The notes: generated by a model from the sequence alone, not told the origin. 64,000 nt of DNA from Bursaphelenchus xylophilus (GCA_904066235.2 CAJFCV020000002.1:2418001-2482000); one strand, 5' to 3'. Shown: positions 44,755 to 55,895, counted from the stretch's first letter. Numbers and translations are program-made.

Positions 44755-45298
44755 AAAAGCAGAATAAAAAATATTTGAATTTTTAGAAATACATAACCAA
44801 ATATTTCATGTTTTTCAAGCTAGTTGAATATAGTTTTCTAGCTTCCTCCCCTAAAAAAGCCTCCCTTTCTTATCAAAACAGAAAATTTTCCACAAAAAAT
44901 AGAAGAAATAAAGGCGCGTCTTTCGAAATTTCTGTTTGGACATTTCGCAAAAAAATTGTGTTTGGTATTTTGTTTGTCTCAAAAAATAGCTTTTTAGTCT
45001 GAAACTACAGCAAAAAAGTCATCAAAGAGAGCAAATTCCAAAACTCAGGAACATTTTTTTGATTGTTAATAAAAGTTGTTATCAGAAGATTACCGTAAGA
45101 CTTTTGCCGAACGAAAAAAATCGTTAACTTTACAAGGGAATGGTCTCAAATGCGATGGTCAGAGTTTCTTTTTTATTTTCAAAAATAAAATTAAATCTTT
45201 CAAGACACCGCAATTACCTTTACAGATTGCTTCAAGATTCTTCAAGACCGCTTTAAAAGTGTTATTTTTTATGTATTTTTTATGTTATATTAATGAGG
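44755..45298. other. Region without a recognised gene
   Basis: AT-rich DNA between the HYKK-like and saposin-like genes. It should include the HYKK-like promoter and the saposin-like 3' flank. No polyadenylation signal stands out. Confidence 0.35.
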
Positions 45299-47508
45299 TT
45301 AGCACATGTGCAAGAAGGTACAGATGCGTTCGGGGTCGATTTTCTTTTCCTCGGCTCTCAGCCATTTGGCCAGCTCGACGATGGCGCGGTCCACCAACTT
45401 CTCGCAGACTCGGTCCAGGAAACTCACGTTGTGGGACCATTTCAGACAGGCTTCCTGAAAGGAAAATATGAGGTTTTCATGTATTTTTCAGGAAAACAAA
45501 TCAATTTGCAAAAAAAATTTTTTTTTTTATTTTAAAAATTTTTTTATTTTAAAAATAATTTTTTTATTTAAAAAATTAATTTTTTAAAATACCGATTTTT
45601 TCAGTGTCAAAAAATGCTAGCATTTTCATAAAGTGCGGAGACCGGGCACCGTGGATTTTCGCTTTTTTTCGCGCGTCGCATCCATTGTAAAAAATTTTTG
45701 CACTGTACAATTGCCTTTTCGACCCACACATTTCTCGGTGGCGCAAAGTCTACGCACTTTATGAAAATGCTAGTAAATATGCTTTACAGGGGAAGTACAC
45801 CAAGTGCGACGCTCAGATTTGATGAAACTTGGCGCAAACTTAGAATAATTTTTTCGGTGACATACGCCGAAAAAATAGCTCACGCTTTCCAGAAACGACT
45901 AAGATTTTTAGGTCAAAATTTGACAAAAAATTGACATTTTTTTGCGAATTTTGGCATGAAATGTCTCTTTTCTATTTCTACCATAAAGAGTAGCGTTTAC
46001 AAAAAAAAACATTTTTTTCCGCGCGAAACTGGCAAAGATACGGCCAAAAAGTGATTTTCTCTTTTACTCTCCGCTTTTCTCGTACTCGGCCGCAAAAATT
46101 GTTGAATATCTCGGCTGTGCCTGCAAAGTGCGAGCTAAGAATTTTAGGAATTGACATGTGACCTATGCCAAAAGTGTATGTGCAAAAGTTTAAGAAAATC
46201 TGAGCGTCGCGCTTTTGGTAAAACATATTACGTTATACTTTCCTCGTTGGCCAAGGACGAGGCTTACAAACTTTTTTTTCACTTGAAATTTCTATACATC
46301 GTCTCTAGATTCCCCTACAAACTCTCCCTTCAACTTACATTGACTTTGGGGCGGATGGTCTCCAACTCAAGCCGGGTCTCCTTGATCAACTCCTCCTTGA
46401 TGGTGGAGAACAAGAAGTTGCAGGGTTTGCAGAGGAATCGGTTGCCCTCGACGTCGAGGTATTCGCTTTTCAGTGTCTTGGGCATGGAGACGCCGCGGAT
46501 AGAGGCGGCAGCGGCCAGCTCCACCTGACGTTCGGCGTACAGCTCGGCCTTCAGCTTGTCAATGGCGGCCTGAAGATTTCGGAGTAAAAATTAGGTGATT
46601 TTATAGTTTTTGACGGTTCAGTAAAAATTCAGAGAGAAAAGTTGATTACCACTCTTCTCCCAGGAGTTTTAAAGAAGCTATATATTGGCCTGCCGGGAAA
46701 ATAATATGGGTTTGTCGCGCCTTGGAATCGCCTAGAATCACTTTGAGAGGGCTAGTCGCGGCTAGAGATTTGGTACGCGACAGCGACAAGGCAAGCCGTC
46801 TTGCAACAAATCCGCATTATTTTCCCGACAGACAGATGTATAGCACACAAGATTGCTGAATATCACCACTGCAGATGAGGAGTGAACGCTAAGATTTTTA
46901 TGGTTTAATAAGCGACCTATGTGGAAATAAGCGACATATCATTTTTTAGGATGCCACACATTTTAGGGCCGCAATAAAACATGAATTTACGGGGATCTTG
47001 CAGTCTGTCGGGAAAATAATGGACCCTCTTGTCGCCCTCTCAAAAAGCAGCAATTGAAAAAATAAAAAATATTGAGCTATAGGCCCAAATCATACCCTTG
47101 AATTTTGATGACAATTAGCCTAAATTTGATAACATCCGTTTATCAGTCTGGCGGGAAAATAATGAGCACTCCTTGACAGCGAAAATCACATCGATGTCGA
47201 GAAAATGAATTTTGTCGCGGCAAAATCAACTTCTTTCATTTTAGCGACAAGACTGGCGTAACGACATTGTGCTTATTATTTTCCCGACAGACTAATAGCA
47301 CCCGGAAAATTCAATATCTGCCGAATGGCCTACTGTAGCCTACAGTAACCGATACCGCCTCAAAACTCGGCCAAAATCTCACCTGAATCTCAGCCTTGGC
47401 CATGTCCCATTCGTGGTCATCGGCCTCCACGACAACAGCTTGAGGCTGTTGGAGAACGGCGCTGTGCGCGGCTACAGCCAGCAAAGCAAGAACGAGGACG
47501 GAACGCAT
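45299..47508 (-). CDS. Secreted saposin B-type domain protein (SPP-like), three exons
   Basis: Exons 47508-47383, 46569-46339 and 45454-45299 are all phase 0 and give 170 residues. Residues 1-16 (MRSVLVLALLAVAAHS) are a signal peptide. A charged, helical pro-region follows. The saposin domain starts at FLCKPCNFLFSTIKEEL, and exon 3 supplies EACLKW, VCEKLV and the final ERICTFLHMC. The six cysteines are spaced C-2-C, C, C, C-5-C as in SapB domains, which bind lipid and, in nematode SPP/caenopore proteins, act in the intestine on membranes of ingested microbes. It is longer than the compact caenopores because of the pro-region. A pair of GATA sites lies just upstream, which fits intestinal expression. 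Introns 1 and 2 (813 and 884 bp) hold MITEs and a family C repeat. The lipid-binding or antimicrobial role is inferred from the family. Confidence 0.86.
45612..45774. mobile_element. Family E element (TAGCATTTTCATAAAGTGC ends)
   Basis: GCTAGCATTTTCATAAAGTG and its complement ACTTTATGAAAATGCTAG enclose a short GC-richer centre. It is in saposin-like intron 2. Relatives: 30190, 36185 and 56388 (ends only or diverged). Confidence 0.82.
45788..46220. mobile_element. Family C element, nearly complete
   Basis: CAGGGGAAGTACACCAAGTG at left and CTGAGCGTCGCGCTTTTGGT at right, with the standard interior. In saposin-like intron 2. Confidence 0.83.
46688..46835. mobile_element. Family A MITE in saposin-like intron 1
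   Basis: CCTGCCGGGAAAATAATATG at left and GCATTATTTTCCCGACAGAC at right. Confidence 0.83.
47003..47295. repeat. Composite: MITE end, shared linker and complete family A MITE
   Basis: The same arrangement as 25892-26203: a lone left end (CAGTCTGTCGGGAAAATAAT), the tcaaaaagcagcaattgaaa linker, then a complete MITE (47147-47295). In saposin-like intron 1. Confidence 0.78.
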
Positions 47509-47576
47509 GATACAAGAGTATCAAAGAAGACGCTGACAATGAACAATTGGTCGGCCCGTCGGCGCTTTAAAGCCGG

Positions 47577-47592
47577 CTGATAAGTCGTTATC
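47577..47592. promoter_or_regulatory. Paired GATA sites in the saposin-like promoter
   Basis: CTGATAAG and, 3 nt on, TTATC (inverted GATAA) lie 69-84 nt upstream of the ATG. TGATAAG is the consensus of the intestinal GATA factors ELT-2/ELT-7 in nematodes. A TTTAAA box follows at about 47565, towards the gene. Confidence 0.6.
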
Positions 47593-47599
47593 GGCGTCT

Positions 47600-47934
47600 T
47601 GCTTCATTAACCCGCGAATTCCGAGCAGGTCATATGCCATTAAACTTTTCCATTTTTAGGAAGAATCGCCCGCAAATGATACGGTGTAAGTGTAAATATT
47701 TGTGGCAGATAAAAGTTTTGGAACACACGGAAAACAAATCACGGTTGTGCGGGCCAAATGGACTTTGGGAACGGTGTGCTCGAGATTAAAATATTTAAAA
47801 ATGTTGTTTTTTCTAGTGGAATAGAGAGGGTGATCTATGTTTGTGAGCGAAAACAAGATAAACACCAATGACCGAACTAAAAAGCGTCAAAATGTTTCCT
47901 TCAGTAAGACATAGAAATCTCCAAGTGCTTGAAA
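47600..47934. other. Region without a recognised gene
   Basis: Upstream flank of the saposin-like gene; unique-looking, no frames or repeats worth calling. Confidence 0.35.
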
Positions 47935-48330
47935 TAAGAGTCTATACGAGTCTAGTTAATTCATCCACCGCTTTCAAAGTTATGGGAGTTTATTTCCAAG
48001 ACGGTAAAAAGGCCTGCCTAACCGTATCGTAAGTATAATATTTACCATTTATACACCTGGAAACTTAATTTGCAACATCTAACTGCTAAATCCATGGCTT
48101 GAATTAGCTTTTGTAAGCAAATGTTGGCTGATTTATAAACATGACCGAGGAATCTCACTGGTTCTTTTAGTTGCCCGCGAATTTTTACATAACCCCAATA
48201 AAAGTGATGATAATTAAAGAATCGGTAGACCTCCTGGACTACGGCCAAAACCCAATGCTGGAAGAGGCGCCCGAGCGATAAACCCCTAACATTATGCGTC
48301 ATCCCGGTTTCTTCTCTTAACAAAGGAGTA
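47935..48330. repeat. Family G dispersed repeat
   Basis: aattcatccaccgctttcaa, tttatacacctggaaactta and gcaacatctaactgctaaat match 20030-20350. Confidence 0.75.
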
Positions 48331-48736
48331 CCTTAAGTGCGACGCCCATATTTTTTATGAAACTTGCGAGAAATTAAGATGTTTGTTTCAAAAGACCTAT
48401 ACAACACTCTTAGCGCGCGCTTTGCAGAAACGACCGAGATTTTTAGCTTGAAAGCTGGCGAAAATGTCAAATTTTTTCTGAATTTTTGCCATGAAAAGTT
48501 CTGCGGCTGTTTCTAAACCAATTTTTTCCACGCGAAACTGAAAATGATATATCCAAAAAGCGTTTTTCACACAGACCGCTCTCCGGTTTCGCTAACTCTC
48601 TCTGCGCAAAAATCGTTGAATATCTCGGCTTTGCCTGCAAAGCGCCAGCTGAAATTTTCAGCAATTGATATGTGACCTATACCCAAAGTGTGTGCAAAAT
48701 TTAAAGCAAATCTAAGCTTCGCACTTGGCCCTTTGT
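48323..48736. mobile_element. Family C element
   Basis: AGGAGTACCTTAAGTGCGAC at left and TCTAAGCTTCGCACTTGG at right, with the full interior order. Confidence 0.8.
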
Positions 48737-49404
48737 AGAGCTAACAGTTTTTTGTTTGACAAATCTTTTACGGTAGCTTTTTGATAACAACTTTTTTATA
48801 TGAACAATCAAAAAAGTTTTTTGATTTTTGAAATTTGCTCATCTCGACGATTTTTTGTTGTAGTTTCGGCCCTAAAAAATTTTCGGGACATACAGAATAC
48901 CCCGCCAAAATTAATTTCTTTTTCGTTTAATAGCGCTACATAAATTGACTTTTGAAATTACAAACGTGAGAAATGCAGCCCTAAATTGCAATTCGACTGC
49001 TCATTCATCCTATAAATGCTTTCAAAGTCCAAACATTAGCGTGCACGATGACGTAAAACACACAACTTTAGAAAAAGAGGGGCGAACTACGGTCGGGGAC
49101 AGTCTTATCAACGAAAAGCCATAAAAATGATGGAACGACGTTCGATATCGCTGGAAAGTTTAGCGAGCGCTTTGTGGACTGCACGTTATGGAGGATTCAA
49201 GGTTCATGTTTATTTTTGTAATTGAAGAAAACGGTTTACAGTAATGTGTAAGTCATAATGATTATTATTATATCTCGTGAACGTAGAGGAAGAGGCTGTG
49301 GCGACGTTATGTTGATCCAGTTTTATCCCGGACGATAGCCCTTCGAAGGGTCGCGGAGTTGACGTTTGCCACGACGGAAGTCGCGATAACCCAATGTGGA
49401 TGCT
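48737..49404. other. Region without a recognised gene
   Basis: A moderately GC-rich stretch (49020-49390) has ggtcggggacagtcttatc and ccttcgaagggtcgcgg. A 32-codon frame near 49130 is the longest with a Met. No family recognised. Confidence 0.35.
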
Positions 49405-49414
49405 GTAAAATACG
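49405..49414 (-). promoter_or_regulatory. CGTATTTTAC motif
   Basis: Exact copy on the minus strand. It lies downstream of the orphan exon at 50520 and is sense to it. Confidence 0.35.
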
Positions 49415-49454
49415 GAATGTTTAATCGTTCTGTAAAATTTTGTTGGTTAGTGGC

Positions 49455-49806
49455 AGAGATTGCCACGGTCAAAATTTCAGCTCCGGCTCCGGCTGTTAGC
49501 TCCCAGAGCCGGAGCCGAGGCCAAAATCCAAAAATAAACGTTGTTAGTGCCAGAGATCATACACCCAACGTTTTTGCCACCAAGTTGTGTGCAACACATC
49601 CTTCCCAGTATTTTTCAAGCAATTTGGTTTAACAAGACCATGAAAATTTTACTTTTATGAACGGTGAGAAGCCTGGCTCCGACTTTGGGCTCGGGAGCCG
49701 GAGCCGCACCCAAAATTTCCGGCTCCGGCTCTGGCTCCCGGCTCGGAGCCGGAGCCGCTCAAAGCCGGAGCCAAGAGCCGGCTCCGGAGCCGTGGCAATC
49801 TCTGGT
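49455..49806. repeat. AGCCGGAGCCG-rich element, copy 2
   Basis: CAGAGATTGCCACGGTCAAA at left and its complement CCGTGGCAATCTCTGG at right. Interior nearly identical to 5640-5945. Confidence 0.82.
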
Positions 49807-49811
49807 TAGTG

Positions 49812-50000
49812 GTACCCGTTTGTAAAGTCGCTGGAGTGATTTCTGGCGTTTGCTCTGTGCGAATAAAGTCAGGGTGACAGAGCAAAAAATATTATTGCAC
49901 GGTGCAAAAAGCAAGAAAATGCACAGTGCAAGGTACACTTTCTTTCAAGCACTGTGCATGTCGCTGAAATTACTTTAGCGACTTTGTAAACGGACTAGTT
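49812..50000. mobile_element. Family D element
   Basis: CGTTTGTAAAGTCGCTGGAG at left and GCGACTTTGTAAACGGACTA at right. ttgcacggtgcaaaaagc and atgcacagtgcaaggtacac inside. Confidence 0.82.
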
Positions 50001-50314
50001 TGAAGGCTGCGTTATGGGAGGTTGTATTAGAATTTCCTGACAAGAAATGAGTTATTTTAACATCAAAAATACGTAGGTTTCAAATGGCATGTCAACAAGG
50101 CAACTTTTTAAACCAATTTTTTTAACAGGAGAGTACCCCAACTGCGACGTTGTTTTGTCACATAGTCTTTTCAGCGGTTGTTTTTATGACAGTTACAGTT
50201 TTTCGAGATCTCCGTTTTGTCCCGCTAATCATACTTTGTTGATTACTACTAATAGTTGCAAACAGAAAACTCAAACTTTCAGATCTGAAAACCCCTCCGA
50301 TAATCGTTAAACTT

Positions 50315-50324
50315 GTAAAATACG
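50315..50324 (-). promoter_or_regulatory. CGTATTTTAC motif
   Basis: Exact minus-strand copy 148 nt downstream of the orphan exon donor (50472), in the sense direction of that exon; supports an intron here. Confidence 0.4.
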
Positions 50325-50471
50325 TGGTAGGTATCGATGCTCAAAATTTGCATCAAGACGAACAGAATAGCGTCACGAAACATGCACGGTGCAGTGCTAA
50401 AACAGTCCGAAAAATCTACGCACGTTTGAAAAGCAGTAGTAAGCGCGAGAGGTAGATCAGTATTGGCTTAC

Positions 50472-50520
50472 CAAACAGCACAATGAGCACAAGAAATTGG
50501 AGGTAAACTACAATCTTCAT
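50472..50520 (-). CDS. Orphan first exon, signal-peptide or TM-like
   Basis: ATG at 50520 opens MKIVVYLQFLVLIVLF, then a donor TTTG|gtaagc, in phase 1. TATATAAG lies about 36-43 nt upstream. The peptide is a classic signal sequence or a first TM segment. I could not find the next exon. It might begin a small secreted-protein gene or a third member of the four-TM family upstream, whose exon 1 also runs into a hydrophobic segment. Partial; function unknown. Confidence 0.5.
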
Positions 50521-50555
50521 TTCGAAACGTTGCTAAGCCCGTCTTTTTTAGGACC

Positions 50556-50565
50556 CTTATATAGC
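50556..50565 (-). promoter_or_regulatory. TATA box of the orphan exon
   Basis: Minus strand GCTATATAAG, 36-45 nt before the ATG, a normal TATA spacing if the 5' UTR is very short. Confidence 0.5.
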
Positions 50566-50854
50566 ACGGAGGCGATATTTACACATTTCCGGTGTTTTAT
50601 AGCCCATATTAGCCATAACTGTCCGCTGTTCTGTTTACTCAGTGAATGGATTTGAAATGTTTGAAGGGTGAAAAGCTTGTGATCTGTCTTTCAATTTTTT
50701 ATGAATGGAACACTTGACGTAACCCGAGATTTCTACAACTTTCGAGAACAAGGGGAAGTTGCCATGTGCTTGTTTTCGAGCTGCGCCCGTGCAAGTTCTC
50801 CGAGCTGCGCCCTGTGACTTTCAACAAACCTTCTGTCAGCGCATTGGCCCCTGG

Positions 50855-51130
50855 TACATATACAGGTTCACGAGTCTATTTGATTCATCTACTGCTTGCA
50901 AAGTTATGGGGTTTCAAAAAATGGTTTCTAAACCTTTAAAAATGTCCGGTATAACTTGTGGTATCTATTCAAGCCACTTATACACATGGGAATTAAATTT
51001 GGAACGTCTAAATGTTGAATCCATCATTTGGAGTTCGTGTTGTATGCAAATGTTGGTGGATTTCCAAACATTCCCGCGGAATCCTCATGGTTCTTTTAGC
51101 CGCCCGCAAAGTGGTTGCCCGCCCTGAAAA
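50855..51130. repeat. Family G dispersed repeat
   Basis: ttgattcatctactgcttgc, cacttatacacatgggaatt and ccgcccgcaaagtggttgcc match the 20030 copy. Confidence 0.72.
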
Positions 51131-51146
51131 GCGTGAGCCAGGAATT

Positions 51147-51232
51147 TCGCGTAGGTGTTGGAAAAACTTAATCTAAATTTATGCCAACTTTCAGCAAAAT
51201 CTGAGCGTCGCAATTTGGGTACTTCCTTTGTA
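51147..51232. repeat. Family C repeat, right-end fragment
   Basis: aacttaatctaaatttatgc, then AATCTGAGCGTCGCAATTTG and gtacttcctttg. Confidence 0.7.
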
Positions 51233-51375
51233 AACGACTGTAAAAAATATTGGTATATCGTATTTCATTTTTATTGGTCCTTCAAAAATATACAAAAGAA
51301 AATCATTAAAAATGCAAAAATAGTTGTCCAAGTTTGCATTCAAGAGCACACTCAAATATAATATTATACCGAAAT

Positions 51376-52486
51376 TTACACAATGTTTTGAGTGGTCTGA
51401 GTCTGATATCCCGTCTCGTTGCTGGGTTCACGGTAATGAACGGTGTTGAGTTGGTCAACGCCCTGCTGCTCCCACTGCACCTTCTCGTAGATCATGGAGG
51501 CCGGAATCGCATACGCGGCAGCTTCCAACACCATAAAGAAGCCGCAGAAGATGTAGCCAGTTGAATGTCCGCCTTCCGGGACGTGACTCGAGTACCCGAA
51601 ACTGAGCCACACGCTGACGCCGCAAAGAGCGGTGAGGACGGCTGAGTAGACAAATTCCTGCAAGATCGTGAGCAATAAGCAACTCGCTCGATGGGTGGAA
51701 ATGTACAGTGAAAGTTGCTCGAAAAGCCGTGCAAAATGTAACAAAATGCGCTGTGTGCCGAAAAAAATTCTACGCACTTTTAAAAAAACGTAGAGGATGA
51801 ATCGCCTGTTTATATATTAACGTACTATCAACTCGTATTCTGAACGCGAGCAGTAGATACATTGCACGTGCACTCAGGCCTCAAAGCAATCCCCGAAATT
51901 TTGGACTTGCGCTTCGCAGGGTTATGTCATTTCGAATTGCATTTTTACCGAATGAGCAAATACAGTGCATTACACCGTGTGGTCAAAAGTTTCTCTCCTT
52001 GAATCCAGGAAAATAATGAGCACAACGTCGCATTGCAAAATTCTCAAAAAACGTTTCATATTTTTGCCAACTTTCGACCAAAAAAAGGTCGGTGTTGCTG
52101 AAGTGAAAAGCAATTCGATTTTGCCGCGACACAATTCGTTTTCATGGCCGTGATGCTATTTTCGATCCGAGAAGAATACTCATTATTTTTCTAGACGGAT
52201 TGATAGTAATAAAAAGTTATTGTGCTCTTAATTTTGCGTCCTCGCATGCAACGATGTCCAAGCCGACTAAAGACCAAAGCAATAATTGATAATCACTTAC
52301 AACAACAGAAAACCCAACAAGACCTCCACTCAGAGATTGCATGACTGTGTCCGTTTGGTCCAACATAAAGAGAACGGTGGCAGTGGTACTGATCAACAAG
52401 CATGACAAGGCAACAAACCAAAGAACTCCACTTCCATCCACTGGGGTCGACGATCCAATGGCGATCAAAAGGAGTACTGCTATGGC
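51376..52486 (-). CDS. MARVEL-like four-TM membrane protein, 5' exon not found
   Basis: Exons 52486-52301 (62 codons) and 51657-51376 (93 residues and stop) join in phase 0. TM segments: AIAVLLLIAIG (rest of TM1), VLWFVALSCLLISTTATVLF (TM2), SAVLTALCGVSVWLSF (TM3), GYIFCGFFMVLEAAAYAIPA (TM4), then a Gln/Asn/Thr-rich cytoplasmic tail. The plan matches the gene at 56020-58771: internal exon 186 against 183 bp, same phase, the next exon opening with Glu, and TM4 aligning without gaps. Four TMs with short loops resemble MARVEL/synaptophysin-type proteins, which shape vesicle or junction membranes, but I cannot prove membership. The expected first exon (about 20 codons ending in phase 0) is not visible up to 54 kb; a palindrome inserted at 54.03-55.52 kb may have displaced it. 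Confidence 0.68.
52006..52202. mobile_element. Family A MITE with an internal family C-like insertion
   Basis: CCAGGAAAATAATGAGCACA at left and CTCATTATTTTTCTAGACGG at right. The interior contains tttttgccaactttcgacca, a family C fragment. In the intron of the MARVEL-like gene. Confidence 0.75.
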
Positions 52487-52602
52487 CTGGAAGGAAATGC
52501 TTGTTTATTATCATTGCTTATAAAAACAAGAATAAATTTCGTTATAGAGTCGGCACAACGACAGTGCGTTCATTATTTTCCCGGCACACTGATACTATAA
52601 AG

Positions 52603-53478
52603 TCCTGACAATTTTATTGTCGCCTGCCAAAATTGGGAATTGCAAGTCGCTAACAATAAGGCAAAAACTTATGATAGTTTGCGGCGACAAATCTATGAAA
52701 ACGCGCATTGCAAATTCTCGGAAACTGAAGTCTACCCTGCACGTCAAGAAAAAATAAAAGAAAAACGGGCGCCCAATGAAAAAGCCTAGAATTTTTTTTG
52801 GCATTCTGCCCTGTGCAAATCCGTTTTTGTCCAAATGGTTTGCAATATTTTGACATAAAGATTAATAGTAAATCACAAGATATTGATACCAATAGAAAGC
52901 TTGAGAGCTGCTTAAGCTAATAGAACCAAAATATACCCATAATCGTAGTATTTTGACAGTCTTCGAAGGCGTAGAATACAACGTCTAAATAAAAGTTTGT
53001 ATCGACGATACCGAGTCAGAGAGCACTGGAAGGAGGTATACGCTCCACGTCAAAAAAATCCTTAAACTGTCCTTCGAGTATCTACACCGGTCTCGTCCCG
53101 CTTGATGGGACAGTTTTTTTGATATTCGGCCTTGAAATTTGCACTATTTTTAGCCTAGCTCGAACCATGTTCAGAAAATGCGTCACGATGACACCCATTT
53201 AGAATGTACCAGCGGTATAAAAAACAGTTGTACACTACTTGTAGTACTCCCTAGAGTTCCCATAAAAAAAATTAGGTTAAAAATTGTTGTTATGTGCAAT
53301 TTGGATGACAGGTTTTATGATTTTTTTTCGCTGTGAGAACCTTTGCAATGCCCGAAATTTCTTGACGTGCCCTGTCCAGTCCGTTTTTATTTTTCTCGGT
53401 CCTGCCCGGCTACTAGTGGCGCTCTAAAGGTCCCCAGATTTTGTCTGGCGACGTTGCGGGATACGTCCGAAAAATAGC
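52603..53478. other. Region without a recognised gene
   Basis: A MITE right-end remnant (52567-52597) precedes it. Searched on the minus strand for the missing MARVEL-like first exon without success. Mixed repeat-like sequence. Confidence 0.35.
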
Positions 53479-53751
53479 ATGTTGCCAGTGCAAAAACGAA
53501 AAGTCGTAGTGGCACGAAAGGAAAACGCACTACGCAAATTCACCTACGGACTTCGTGTCGCGAGTAGTAAAGATATTCAGCACCTGAAAAAAACTCGTAA
53601 TTACCGTCTGCGTTGGCTTGAACAGATGTGGGTATCGAATACAAATAACATCGTTGAAGTTCTCCATAACCTCAAACAAATCGAGTTCAGAGTGTTGTGG
53701 TCACAAGGAAAAGAGGAGATCTTTTCCTCGCTCTCTTTTTTCCTTATCTAA
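53479..53751 (+). other. Open reading frame, possibly coding, unassigned
   Basis: 90 codons from MLPVQKRKVVVARKENALRK, then RNYRLRWLEQMWVSNTNN and NLKQIEFRVLWSQGKEE. The Lys/Arg and aromatic content is more protein-like than most frames here. I recognise no family, there is no clear splice context, and it could be a transposon relic. Confidence 0.25.
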
Positions 53752-54032
53752 TCAATGATACCGAATGGTTTTTCGCTTTACAGGGTTATTGCGTTATATA
53801 AGGCCGTTTGCAACGAGTACAGCTTTGATTATCAGCCGAATTCAGACGAGTTGCTTGGTTGAATGACTAAATCCTGTATACAGTGCTCAGTCACCTTGCG
53901 CGGTACTATAATATAATAGTTTGCTGACTAATGTTGATAGGCTTATAGAAAGCAGCGAAAACTTTGATAGAGCAACAAACAAATATGAATTGCGCAATAT
54001 GTTTTTGTATAAAAATTAGAATCATTTTTCCT

Positions 54033-55523
54033 ATACTGGTTGACAAAATTTTCTTTCCACCTCGTATCTCGGGAACCGCTGGGCCTAGAACCTCCAAATT
54101 CGGCATAGAAACATCCTAGGACAGTCTAACACCATGCCCAAAAAATCATATCATTTGATGCACTTTACATGCCCTTTTTCCAAAAAAGGCAAAAACCCGG
54201 ATGACAAAATTTTCTTTCCACCTTGGAAAAAACGTTTGTAACTCATAAGCCAGAGGGTTTTAAGGCATGGTTGTGGTATCGTTGTGTTCGCGAAGAAGTC
54301 CTCTCTCGATTGGTGTCACAACCTTACGGGGGTTTTAGTTTCTTCGCCCTTGGGCGTCAACTCATCGTTGCCTTGTCCATTTTCAGCCAAATTCGTGGCC
54401 AGAGGAGCTCGCATAAGGCACAAGGAGATGAAAATGCCTTTAAAAAATCTGGCATTCATGTTTGCAACATTGTTTCCTCCGGCAGTAGAATTCGATTTAA
54501 TTTAAGTGCGTTGCAGGGGAAAACGCGCGCTTCCAGGGTTCTCGTTACCAGAAAATTACGCTATTATGGGAACACTGCAGATAATTCAAGTAACTTTTCC
54601 TCCTTAAATATTTTCTATGATACTACAGAGTTAAAAAATAGTGACGATTTTAATCACTGATGTCGCGCTTAGATGTGAGCAGAAGAAAGGTTCCAAACGC
54701 CCCATGTACAAAATTTGCGACTCTAAGCTTCCTGCGCAAGCTATTCGTCGTGGAAAAAATGTTGAAGGCCTGTCAAGGTCAATGTATTAAAGTAGTCTGG
54801 TAGCCAAAAGTCCTAATATACCAAGCTTAAGTAATGCCAAGGCCTAGTGCAACAACCTGCGTTACTTGAGACGACATAGACCAGAGAGGGGTAAGATAAG
54901 CTGGTAGATTTCAACACATGCTGTCGTATAAGCCCTAAAGTACGCCGTATGTAGCGAAAATGGATGTAATTTGGACGTTTCCATTCTGTACAGAAGTGAT
55001 TCTTCGGTTTTGCGGACCCAGGCAGCGCTCATTTCCCCTGCGACGCACTTAAATTAAATCGAATTCTACTGCCGGAGGAACCAATGTTGTAAAAATGAAT
55101 GCCAGACTTTTTAAAGGGATTTTCATCTCCTTATGCCTTATGCGAGCTCCTCTGGCCACGAATTTGGCTGAAAATGGACAAGGCAACGATGAGCCGACGC
55201 CCAAGGGCGAAGAAACTAAAACCCCCGTAAGGTTGTGACACCAATCGAGAGAGGACTTCTTCGCGAACACAACGATACCACAACCATGCCTTAAAACCCT
55301 CTGGCTTATGAGTTACAAACGTTTTTTCCAAGGTGGAAAGAAAATTTTGTCATCCGGGTTTTTGCCTTTTTTGGAAAAAGGGCATGTAAAGTGCATCAAA
55401 TGATATGATTTTTTGGGCATGGTGTTAGACTGTCCTAGGATGTTTCTATGCCGAATTTGGAGGTTCTAGGCCCATCGGTTCCCGAGATACGAGGTGGAAA
55501 GAAAATTTTGTCAACCAGTATAG
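54033..55523. mobile_element. 1.49-kb palindromic element
   Basis: Arms 54034-54519 and 55034-55522 are near-perfect inverted copies, starting TATACTGGTTGACAAAATTT and flanked by TA. Just inside the ends, gacaaaattttctttccacc recurs a second time at about 54202 (and mirrored near 55350). The 514-bp centre is unique with no transposase frame. The arms keep a 66-codon open frame (MEKTFVTHKPEGFKAWLWYR...) differing at one residue. Confidence 0.9.
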
Positions 55524-55679
55524 ATAAATGCACGAACTAACTACCAGAAAGTTGCGCACCATTGGACAGGGGCTAGATAACCAAAAATTATGGCCGGGTG
55601 AGAAGTCGCCTGGGTGTGGGGTCTATGTAAAAAAATTACCTTGGAAATTACCCATCCTTTACCATTTTTTTATATAGAC

Positions 55680-55895
55680 AGTCAAAAACGTTTGAAAAGA
55701 TGGAGAATTTTTTGCAAATTTTGTTATAAAGAGTTTCATACCTATTTCAACCATAAATTGGAACGTTTCCACAAAAAACGGCCACAAAGCGTTTTTCTCC
55801 TACCGCCCCGCGCTTCGCGCACTCTCTCGGCGGCAAAAATCGTTCAACAGCTTTGGCTGTGCCTGCAAAGCGCAAGCCCTCGAAAATGGACCTGA
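55680..55895. repeat. Family C repeat, half copy
   Basis: gagtttcatacctatttcaa, cgcgcactctctcggcggca and ctgtgcctgcaaagcgcaag in family order. Confidence 0.68.

Noticed and set aside
54223..54660. 145-codon plus-strand frame
   Set aside because: It starts in the palindrome arm and ends in its unique core. The arm part is noted as a finding, but there is no recognisable protein.
55632..55652. ATGGGTAATTTCCAAG|gtaatt as the missing first exon of the 51-kb MARVEL-like gene
   Set aside because: It leaves phase 1, but the next exon needs phase 0, and the peptide does not resemble the paralogue.
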